Assembly: GCF_002999335.1 (NCBI RefSeq)
Contig: NW_020312480.1
Location: forward strand, 248,001-312,000
DNA: 64,000 nt
Reading direction: 5' to 3'
DNA from: Cyclospora cayetanensis
Lineage: Eukaryota; Apicomplexa; Conoidasida; Eucoccidiorida; Eimeriidae
Shown one piece after another: positions 24,772 to 34,500 of the stretch; position 1 is the stretch's first letter, and each line of letters opens with the position of its first letter. The position numbers were made by a program, and so were the translations under genes. The notes under the pieces were generated by a model. It searched no databases. It saw nothing but the letters and a program-made list of their open reading frames with translations, and was not told where the DNA came from.

Positions 24772-25491
24772 AGCGTGGATATGTGCGCGTTTCCATCAGC
24801 CCTAAGAAAGGCTGAAAACTACGTGCAGCCAGTTCATTGTACAGACACCTCACAATCGCCGGTCTCAGTGGCCAACATATGCCTAAATGCATATAGTATA
24901 TATATAGAACCGCGTAGCCAGGCAGTAGGCAGAAGTAAAGACACGTGGCTCAGCGAGGAATGCAAACGCTCCATGAGGTCCCAAAACAATAGCGGCAGAC
25001 AGATATAATAATGCTGCGCTAGTAGCAAACTGTCAGAGGTCCCCTTTGAGACGGGTCGGGAACCAGTGCTCCCCTTTTCCAGCACAGCTTGGGGCCTCTG
25101 TGTCTGGCGAGCTCTTTCCCGTAAGAAGTCGTCGAATGCCCCTTATTTATAGGGCGTCATTGAACGCTTGGGGGCATTGGGCTGGCCGATGCACGGACTA
25201 CTGCGGAGATCTAGATATAAACGCTGGGCCACAGTCGGGGAATTCGTGCAGTTTAGAGTGTCATAGACCCTCAGGAGTTTGGTGCGCCCCGCACGGCGAC
25301 CCGTGTTCCCAGATTCTCTAGATAAAGGGCCCTGTTTGCTGCTTCTGGAGGCCCCTATGGCAGTACCGCGGTCGAAAGGGTCCAGCAAACAGGCGGGTTG
25401 TGGTCAACGCCCCTTGAGGAAGCCCTTTTTTCTGTGGGATCTTTTGGAGGGCCACTAGGGGCCCGCGATAGGGCCTCTCCTGAGTATCATG
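24772..25491. other. Intergenic region
   Basis: This is the 3' flank of the ABHD17-like gene. It includes a short TATATATA-like run near 24895 and a GGGCCC patch from about 25325 to 25480. No gene is recognised. Confidence 0.45.
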
Positions 25492-26046
25492 TTAGCGCCA
25501 CCTGAGGTGTTTGGTGGCTCTTTCTTCTCCAGGCTTGAGGACCCGCCATACTTGGGGTCGTAAGAAATGGTTCGTATCTCTGTAGGTCTGCTTGCGCCTT
25601 AAGGACGCCCGCTTGGGGACAGTCAAGGCTCCTGTAGCCCCAGCTGGGGGTCCCATAAGCTTCAAGGCCTGTGCTGCCCTAAGGAGACCCCCAACTCGGG
25701 AGAGAGAGAGTGCCAGGGGAGCCACTTGCGAGAGACCGAGGAGTATGTCTTCCCGTTTCCACCGGTTGGACGCAATAGGTGAAGGTTGGAGGGGGTCAGT
25801 GAGGCCCCTAGTGTTCAGCGGGTAGAGCAGGGGCAGCGCCACACGAGCCTTCAACAAGTGGGCCAAGACCTCTGTCTTAGCCACAAGGAGCGACAGATTA
25901 GGGCCCTCCCCACCTGGGGAGGCAGGAGGGTCCGTACTGTGGGGGCTGCTCCCTTCGGGGGCCTTAGAGGCCCCGGTGGTATCAGCAGAGGCTCGTGAGG
26001 CAGGGGAGCCTGAAGAGGTCCCTGCCTGGCCTTTGGGTAACCGCAT
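25492..26046 (-). CDS. Uncertain ORF, basic protein of about 184 residues
   Basis: A single uninterrupted - strand frame runs from an ATG at 26046 to a stop at 25492; the frame stays open further upstream without an ATG. The first half is rich in Ser, Pro, Gly and Ala. The second half has leucine-rich helical stretches (LSLLVAKTEVLAHLLKARVA, REDILLGLSQVAPLALSL) and ends in a very basic tail (KPGEERATKHLRWR). No family is recognised. The length and the helical C-terminal half argue mildly for a real gene, possibly the last exon of a longer one. The GC-rich GGGCCC-bearing surroundings can keep frames open by chance. A small organelle protein is conceivable, but this is a guess. Confidence 0.35.
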   Translation of the reverse strand: MRLPKGQAGTSSGSPASRASADTTGASKAPEGSSPHSTDPPASPGGEGPNLSLLVAKTEVLAHLLKARVALPLLYPLNTRGLTDPLQPSPIASNRWKREDILLGLSQVAPLALSLSRVGGLLRAAQALKLMGPPAGATGALTVPKRASLRRKQTYRDTNHFLRPQVWRVLKPGEERATKHLRWR

Positions 26047-26570
26047 TGGGCGCCACTGCGTCTGCTGTTTTCGTGGGGGCCCCTCCAGGCCCCCAGAAAC
26101 AATTGGGCGCAAGGAGATGCTGGAAGGAAAAGCGCCAGTGGAAGAAATCTGAATGGAGATCTAGACGTAAAACCAGGAAACACAGCACAAACAGAGTGCC
26201 AGGGCCGGATTCTAGAGGCCGTTGTTAAGCATGGGGGGCCCTGCGGGGCCTTGGGGCCCTTTAGCGGATAAAAGGGGCCCTTGGGCGTCGCCGTTCATTT
26301 AGTCTGGCGCGGTGGAAGAAGTCTCTTATCTCTCGGTATACCTTGCAATTCTTGAACTTGCTTCCTCTGCAGGGGCCCCCAGCGATTGGCAAAGCCTTTC
26401 AGCTTGTTGGCTGTGAGGATTGCGTTGGGGTGGCCGCACTTTGCCTCCTTCTTCTGCCTTTAGCTCTTCGCTGATATTCTTTTTAATTGTGGTTCTTTTT
26501 GGATGCCTTAATCTCTAAAATACTGCGTTTGGCATCTATCCGGCCTCTGCTTCTTATTTCAGAGTCTGTG
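26047..26570. other. Intergenic region, probable promoter side of TIM14 gene
   Basis: This holds a cluster of GGGCCC words at 26230-26285, then T-rich sequence leading to the TIM14 ATG. No additional gene is seen, although an upstream exon of the - strand ORF could lie here. Confidence 0.4.
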
Positions 26571-27294
26571 ATGGTGTGGCCGCTGGTGTTTCTGGCTGCG
26601 GGTGGTGCGGCCTATGCCGTCCGTGGAGCCTTTCGACTAGCGAGCCGCACGCGTTTGGGAGCGTCGGGCAGCTCACATGGGGCATCTCAGGGGGTACCTC
26701 TCGGAACTCCTGCGTGGCTGGAAGGCGTGCTAAAGAAGGCGGGAGATCTGCGACATCAAGTGGAGCACCTTACACGCGACATGAAGGGTTTTGAAACTCC
26801 TATGACAAGATCAGAAGCTTATCAAATCCTCAAACTTGGGTAGGTGTGGACAGGCCAGGGGCGAGGAAGTGGCAGCAATTGGCAGCGAGGTGCCTCTGGC
26901 TTGACGAAGTAAAAGGAGAGCCTCGCACAGGCAGTATTCAAAGGCCAACGCGAAGACTCTTCTGTCTAAAGATAAAGGGCAGGAGAGTCAAGAGATCGGG
27001 CAATTGAAAGATGAAGTGGCTGTATATCAGGTGTTTCCCTTGGTCTTGCGGTGTTTGCGTGTTTCAGTCCCGCGGCATCAAAGGAAAAGATTCTGCAGAC
27101 GCATAAGCAGCTGATGCTAAGGAATCACCCAGACAATGGAGGTGAGCACGCATGTATGAATTCGCGGTGACGAGACGAAGCATGGCTCTGGTTGGAGTCA
27201 GCTATTCCGTGACCCGTTGTGCATTCTTTGTGTAGGCTCCACCTATGTGGCCGCAAAAGTGAACGAGGCGAAAGACAAGCTACTACGAGGCTAA
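26571..27294 (+). CDS. TIM14: TIM14/PAM18 (DNAJC19-type) J-protein of the mitochondrial import motor
   Basis: PAM18/TIM14 stimulates mitochondrial Hsp70 in the presequence import motor at the inner membrane. Three exons, 26571-26839, 27068-27141 and 27236-27294, close in frame to 133 residues with GT-AG introns of 228 and 94 bp. The N-terminus (VWPLVFLAAGGAAYAVRGAF) is the single membrane segment. The degenerate J domain follows: MTRSEAYQILKLG, KEKILQTHKQLMLRNHPDNGG with the HPD tripeptide at 27126-27134, and STYVAAKVNEAKDKLL, ending immediately afterwards as in the family. This layout (TM plus C-terminal short J domain, HPDNGGS-YVAAKINEAK type) separates TIM14 from ordinary DnaJ proteins. 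The ATG at 26571 is preferred because it leads straight into the membrane segment; the frame is open further upstream. Confidence 0.93.
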
Positions 27295-28625
27295 GCGTTA
27301 TCTTCATTCATAGGCATTCTCCTGGAGGCAGCGCCTGAAGCTATGCATTTATATTCAGATATTATCTGAAAGTGGAGCAGGTTCTTCTGTATCTGTGTAT
27401 GCATCTCAGTGCCTCTAAGTGCATTGATGAGCTGGAAGTACACGGAGGAACGCAGCAGCAGTACAGTTGGCTACGGTAGTTGCGTTCCAACAGAAGGCGT
27501 AAAGGCATAGCAAAAAGAAGCAATGGCGGTACTGGCGAGAATAAAGGGCTGTAGTAGACGCTACCGATGCCGAAGCTCTACTCTACTACAGTTTGGCGGC
27601 TTTGAAAATATGACAAGGAAAAAGCCGAGCCTATTGGTGTACACACCTCTCCGGGGGTACAGGCGATCGGCTTGTGCACCCTCTAGTACAAAATTTCGGG
27701 ACAGACAACAAGGAGTACTCTTAGAAGTATGCACAGGTGAATCGGTCTACATTTTTGTCTAGTAATTCATTTTATTGCTTCCCCTAGGTTCCTATAGGGT
27801 TATTTGCCCCCCAAACTAGCATAACATCAGGGCAAACTCTTAAATTACAACGCTCATTATGTGATCTCTGTATCGAGACACTTTGCTCTTGACCCACCAC
27901 AAACTTGAAATTTATTTCGTCTCATCAGAATTGCCACATTCCCTTGCCCGCTACCCTCGAGCAGTACTCGAATGTGTTTTAGTGTAGCGTAGCTCGTTAC
28001 AAGGCTTGCATATTTGATTACAAATTGATAATTAAGTGACTAGCGACGTTGTCTTTTCGTACCGCTTCCTTGCTGCACAGTACACCTGAGGAGATACAAG
28101 ACGCAGTGCCCTGTGCATGCGAGCTACGTGCTATGAGCAAATAGCTTTGGGTGCTCGAAGTGCTCTGAAGGTGCTGCAAAGCGAACCGTAGCTGGCCACC
28201 CCCCTCCAAGCTGGGTAATTTAGGAGCACTGTTAGGACAAGACGGGATTTCTTCTGAAAGTTGCTCAATTACTTGTCACGTAGTTGGCAGCAGAGTGTCT
28301 GTACAGAGACCTTTGGCCGGCCATCGTAGCTGTGAGCACAGTATCGTTCCCCGCTTACCGACTGGCTCTAGATGCAATGGAATGCTACGTATCCTTGAAA
28401 CGATTGTCGGGCTTATGATCAAGCTCTGTAGCTGTCAAACGATTTGATTTTTGTTGGCATCCAGCTGGGAAAACACACACGGGCGATGGAAATATGGCAG
28501 AACGGCTCTTCGGGTGCTACACGCCGGGTTGCAAGATAATTTGTACGCATCAGCTTCACAGCCGGTAGCGAGACACCATTTGTCGGCTTGTCAAATGTGC
28601 ACCAATGTGCTGATGAGGCCATGCG
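27295..28625. other. Gene-poor region
   Basis: No exon chain or domain is seen. The sequence becomes AT-richer and lacks CAG tracts. Short frames such as 27523-27762 contain nothing recognisable. Confidence 0.45.
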
Positions 28626-29130
28626 GACCAGAAATATATGACACCCATGAGGATGGGCAAGCGATTGATTTCATCAGTCGGTTAGAGAAGTATCTCACTT
28701 GCTAGCCCCCAGATGAAGAGAACGAGTGATCCTTGCGGCATTTCTATCGAATGGAGAAGCATTTCAATGGTTGCGTTCTTCTGGTGGAGGCAATCGTCTG
28801 TGTACCCCAATTTTTACAGTTCAAGCCTTCATGCAAGCCGTGACTCCACGGCCATGGCCAATACCAGCTCAACAGCACGCTGTGGAAGAATTGGCACAGC
28901 TTTGCAGGGGAACTTTAGATTCGACCGGTATATTGAATGTGTGAAACTTGCTCGTTTGTACGCTGTCCATTTCCCAAAAGTCCGAGGTACCACACAGCTG
29001 TCAGTATTGGATTCGTTGAAAGTTTTAGGAGTTTTCGAATTATCTAGGAGTTTTGGGGCCCAGGCGAGTGACGCGTGTAGAGGCGGAGGATACAGAGGGT
29101 GTCGTGGAAGTGCTAGGTCTTACGGCTAGT
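28626..29130 (+). mobile_element. Decayed Gag-like retrotransposon fragment (candidate)
   Basis: The frame ending near 28705 reads EDGQAIDFISRLEKYL. After a stop and a frame change it continues as VILAAFLSNGEAFQWLRSS (about 28727-28785), then a region with PIFTVQAFMQAV. The pattern (acidic start, FI..LE.Y, then RI..A..L.G.A..W and F...F) matches the capsid-like core of Ty3/gypsy Gag polyproteins. Stops and shifts break it, so it would be a relic. No long terminal repeats, protease, reverse transcriptase or integrase could be identified nearby. Chromovirus-like LTR elements are known in Eimeria, which makes this plausible but not proven. Confidence 0.4.
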
Positions 29131-31551
29131 GAGCACCGAGAACACACTAGACGGTGGATGGTACCTTATAGTGAAATAGAATGGCAAGCACGAACTTCAT
29201 TGGTTCAACGAAGAGCTGCTGCAGGCTTCGATGTGTACAGGAGAGTGTGCTGCGTTGTTTTATTTACAACGGATGTCGCTTTGGACCATAGGGATCGCGG
29301 CTCTTGATAATCATCCTTCCCTACAGCACGCTCCGCCTGGAATAGCTACTTCTACGTATAAATCCTGCTTAGAGGTGGAGGGTTCAATCGTAGAGGCGTT
29401 TGTTAGATACAAATTTATGCGTAGGCACTCTCAGGTATGTAGTCCCTGATTGCCTCTTCAAGCTCTTCTCGATCTTGAAACTCGACCATGCCGAATCGGT
29501 GGGCTGTGTTTGGAATGGGGGCATTGCTCTGGGAGGCGCAACTCCATTGTTAAGCTGGTGTGTTTCTTGATTTCTTTTCAATATTGCTGATTTCTGTTTG
29601 TGAGGCAGGGAACTCACAAGAATCAGTGATTTTACGAAAGCCAGCCATCCCACCGCTACTGCGGCATTGACTTGGTCTCTTGATCAATATTTGCGAGTGT
29701 CTGTACTTGTGCTCTCGTTGATTTCACTAAAGCGGTAGGTGCACACTTGAGCTCTTCTCATTCGCACTGCTTTCCGCGCTTCTACATGCCTAGTGAATAA
29801 AGATGAGGCGAGAAATCTTTTGCTTCCCTGCACGGAGTTGGTCTTATCGCACAGCTCCAGGACATGAGTGTGTGTGCTTTGAGTTGGGTGTGTGGAAAGG
29901 GAAAGATGTAGAGCGCAAAGCTACACTAACACACTTTTAACTACAGAAGCTATATTCAACTATTAGTAGAGAATTGACTAATTCACTAGTCTATCATTAC
30001 ATTATATTGACTGCAAATTGCTGTAAATTTGACACAAGAAGGCTCAACATTGCATGCTTGTGCAGGAGATATTATGTGCAAAGAGCTGTAGATTGTCGGA
30101 GCAGTTTGAGGGTGCATTCACTCGCAGCGTGGCTATTCCTCTCTCCTGTTGGAGCTTCTGAGGGTTGCTGTCAGGTGAAGGTGGGATTTCTCTGGGCGAA
30201 CATTGAATTACTTGGTTTTCAATTTGTATTGTGATAGGAATAAAATGTCTGCTTACGGCTGCATATTATGGAGCGATACATCTGTATTTCGCAGCAAGAG
30301 AGAGAATAGGTCGAAAGTCTGTCACTTCTTATCTATGGTCGCCTTACGAAGGCACTCCGGTACTGACTCATCGGAAACTGAAAAGAGCTATTTGGGGTTT
30401 TACAAAGGACACCCTTCGTCCCTTGCCCTCGCCCCTCAAGGTTCCCAATATTAGGAGCAAGAGGCACATATGGTGCGCTTCGCTGAACCCTCAAAGCACT
30501 CTGGGTATTCGCCACTATTTGCACACAAATGGCCCACATGCAAACAACATTGTCTTCTGCTGAAGACCCTACGGTACTGTGCACTGAATGAAATGTACAA
30601 ATAGCTAATCCAGCTAGTCAGCCCTTCAGTCATTTCATGTATAACACAACTAGCAATTTAGAAACTGTTTTAGCGTAGCTCAGCCGCCTGCAAGTTACTT
30701 TGGAAATGTGTAAGGGTCGCCATCCTTACCCGGCAGGCACCACTAGGATCAGTGACTCACCTGAAACATTCTAAAATTATTTTTTCTTAAGGCTTATGGA
30801 GGCCTTATTAGCGTATGAAGGGAAGGAGTGCGAGAAAGAGAGAGACGGTCTGGCATATAGGCTTTGGGGGCCCCCTGGGTTTCGGGGTCTGGGGGTTTGG
30901 AGGGGAGGTACAAATACAACGGCTCTCCGCCCTATAAAGAGTTAGAACTCACACATTTATTTTAAAGACATTTATACCCCAAATGGCTCCCTGATTAGTA
31001 CTCAGGCGCCGGTATAGAAGGGATTCTTCAGGGGCCCCCACTCTCAGCAACCCCACCATCGGTCAAATCCCCACCGTGGTACAGGAGCCCCAGTGCGCTA
31101 ACAGGGGGCTCTTTGCTGCAGCTAAACATCAGAAACAAGTGCATCCCTCTGTTTTGTGTGTTTCTGTGTATTACGCGTCTGCTGGGACCGCTGTTCACTG
31201 CTGCTGTTGTAGTGCTGCAGCAACGGTCCACTGCAGCGGCTGCTGCGGCTGCGCAATGTCTTCCTGCCCGTTTTTTTTGCGTGGTTTGCATTCCATCAAA
31301 TATTCCTTTCGCACTCAGCAAAAAGACTTGCTGCAGCAGCAGCGACAGCACGGAATTTGTTGGGGGTCCAGCTGCGTCTAGGACTGCAGTGACAGAATCA
31401 GAAGTAGCGTGTCTTTGGCGTGGCAAGAGCAGCAGCATTCAATACACGCATGCTGCAGCAGCATCGGTTAAAACTCATTGTGAAGCAGCGCATTCCTCGC
31501 GATCTGCCTTGGCTTTGGGTGTTAGGTTTCAGGGTGTAGGACTTCTGCAGA
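29131..31551. other. Gene-poor region upstream of Gln-rich gene
   Basis: There are only short frames without recognisable domains. From about 30850 the composition changes to G-rich words (GGGGGCCCCC at 30867) and then CAG/CTG tracts from 31200. This probably marks the 5' region of the gene starting at 31552. A polypyrimidine-CTGCAG acceptor just before that ATG suggests a 5' UTR intron. Confidence 0.4.
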
Positions 31552-34500
31552 ATGGCATCTTCCATGCGTTCTCCTGCGCATCCACGTGCGCCGCTTTCGT
31601 ACTTTCAGCAGCAGCAGCAACAACAGCTGTTGCCTCTTTCTTCCACCAAGGGGCAGACAGGCTCCTTGGGCGGGCCCGAGGCTTTTGAGGCCTGGAAGAG
31701 AGACCGGCTAGCAGAACGTTTGCAAATGTCTGCCTTGGGAGACCCTCGGGGGCCTAACGAGGGGCCTCTCGCGTCTCTGAACGGAGGAATCTCTGGAATC
31801 AGCACTGGGATAGCTGCAGCAATGGCTGCACCGAGCAGCAATGGCAGCAACAACAGAAGCGGAAGTGCGAACTCCCGCATGCTGTCTCTAGCCACTGGGG
31901 GCACCCTCTCGTCTCAGCCGGGGTCTGAGCACTTCTTTTCGCCACTGGGAGGCACTGCAGCTGCCACAAACGCTGCAGGCACTGCAGCAGCTTCTTCTGT
32001 GGCACGGAACCCCTGGTCTCACACGAGTTCCCTCCTCGGCACCACACAGCAGCACCAGCAGCAGCTGGACCGGCAGCAACAGCGACTTCTGGCGGATTTC
32101 GATGACTCCTTTTCTACCCATTCGCAGCAGCAGCAGCTGGGGGCAGTCGCTGCATCAGCAGCAACAACGGATCCACTGGAGCAAAACAACCAAAATTCAC
32201 GCCGACGAAGGCACCGCCGCAGCAGCAGGATCTCTCTTAACGCTCCTCTCGAGACAGGCCCTCAGCAGCCGCTGACACAGCCGCCTCACCAGGAACAGCA
32301 ACACCACTACTTTCAGAATACGGGCTTTCAAGGCAATGCTATGGGCGTGCGCCTTCTGCATCGAGACATAAACCTGCAGCAAACGAGTGTTTCGGGAGGA
32401 ATCCCATCCTCAGGAGGAGTAAACGGAGGCTCCCTTACCTCGGCAGAAGCGTCTCCTCCCCTGGACACAGCGAGTGGCTCTTTGCTTCGAATGAGCCGGC
32501 AAGGCACTTCAGCGGATAGATCTCTCTCCCTGCAACGGTCTCGGGGTACCCGAGTGACCCTGGGGGCAGAACGGCATCGTAGCAACAGCGCGCTGGGTGT
32601 TGGAGGCAAATCCAGCACTGAGCTCGGTGGACGTCTCGCGCAGCAGCCGCTTCAGCTGCGGGAAGACACGGCGTCAGACTCCGCTGCAGCAGACGATATC
32701 GCCAGGCCTTTGCAGCAGCAGCAGCAAAGCGGCTCCAGCAGCAGCGCGCTCAGACAGCCCAGCTCTGGACTGCGCGAAAACAGCGTCTGTGTCTGCAGTG
32801 TACGTACAGTCGAGCCCCTTTACGCGTGTGCTTTGTGCATTCTCTGGGCTGCAGTCTAGTCTCCTCTCTCCCCACGTCTTCTCGGTGCATGCGACGACCT
32901 ACTCTTCGATGCCAAGGAACCCAACGCAGAGAGCGTAATGCAAATCTGTCAGCATCCGACACAGTTGCAAAGTACAGCAACGATCGCATCTGCTGCGTAT
33001 TCCCTCCTTGTGCAGGCTGCCTCCTTCATGGCTCGTCAAAAAACACACTACGAGCAGCTGATGCGGCGGCTGGAAATGGAACGGCAGCAACAATTGCAAC
33101 AGCGTCAAAAGTTGCATGAGAAGGACATGCAGTTGCACCAGGAGAAGCTGCAGCAGCAGCAGCAGCAGCAGATGCTGCAGCAGCAGCAGCACGAGCTGCA
33201 GCAGAAGCAGCATGAGCTGATGCTGGTCGAGCAGAAGTTTAATGAGCAACGTAGCCGCATAGAACAGCAACTGTCCGAGGAGCAGCAGGTGCTGCAGCAG
33301 CAGCAGCACGAGCTGCAGCAACAGCAACAGGTGCTGCAGCAGCAGCAGCAAGCTTTTAGGGAAAAGAAGGAAAGTTGGCGCTCTGTAGCCGAGCAGAAGC
33401 GGCAGGAGGCCCACAGAGCCCAAGAGGCCCTAAGGGCGGACCAGAGACAGCTGGAGGGGAGGCAGGCTCAGCTCCTTGAGAAGGAAGAAACGATCGATGT
33501 CAGGAGACGCATACACGATGCTGCTATCGTTATTGCTGCCGTTGTGGCTCGGATCTGTAGAGCTCCACATGCCGCTGTTTACAGCTTCGGGTGAAGATTT
33601 TTCGCTGAGCTGTACTGTGCTTGGTGCTGCTGTGGCGCTGTCGCACGGTTATTTTTGTTGTAATGTGTTTGTGTGAGCGACAGGCAGAGCGCTATCAACT
33701 TAACGAAGACAGGCTTCAGCTACAGGAGCAACAGTTCTCGCTTGATGCAACAGCCCAGCAGCTGAGGGAAGAGAGGCAGGAGCTATTACAGCAACGGGAG
33801 CGGCAGCAGCAGCGGGAAGAGCAACTGTTACAGCGCGAGCTAGAGCTGCAGCAGCAGGAAGCAGCAAATAACGGCTCAAGGGCCCAGCTGCAGCAGCAGG
33901 AGACGAGGCTGCAGGCGAAGGAGGACAGCCTGCGCAGGCAGCACCAGAAGCTACAGGAACAAGAGCAGCGACAGCAGCAGCAAGCGGCAGAGCTCCAGCA
34001 GCAGCAGCAGGAACTTCAGCAACAGTATGCCAATGTAGAGCACCAGCAGAAGGTACAGCAGGACGAGCTCCAGCTGTTACAGCAGCAGCAGCAGCAAATC
34101 CAGCAGCAGCAGCAACTGCTCCAGCAACAGGAAATGCAGCTGGATGCAGACCATAAGAGGACTCAAGAAGCGCAGCAGCAGATCAACAGCAAGCAGCAGG
34201 AGCTCGCACGGCGCTTAGAGGAAACAACTGCAAGAGAGGTAAGGGTGAAGCCTTGCGCTGTTGCTGCTGCTGCTGCTCATGGTTTGGTTGTCGGTGTTGC
34301 TGCTCCGTCTGGGGGCGTTTGTTGCTGATAAGGACTGTCTGTGCAAAAAGGATGCGCGCTGGAGGGTGTGGCATTCCTATTGGCTTCCTTCATTCGTGTC
34401 CTTGCTGTGGTCTAATAGAAGGAGGTCGAGTCAGCAAGGGCCGAATGCAATTCTGTGAGACAGCAGCTTCAGGAGCAACGGGAGGAGCTGCAGCAGCAGC

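Noticed and set aside
33150..34200. Regularly spaced short repeats that could suggest a CRISPR-like array
   Set aside because: The units are interrupted CAG/CAA codons in a coding exon, without constant repeats and unique spacers, in a eukaryotic genome.
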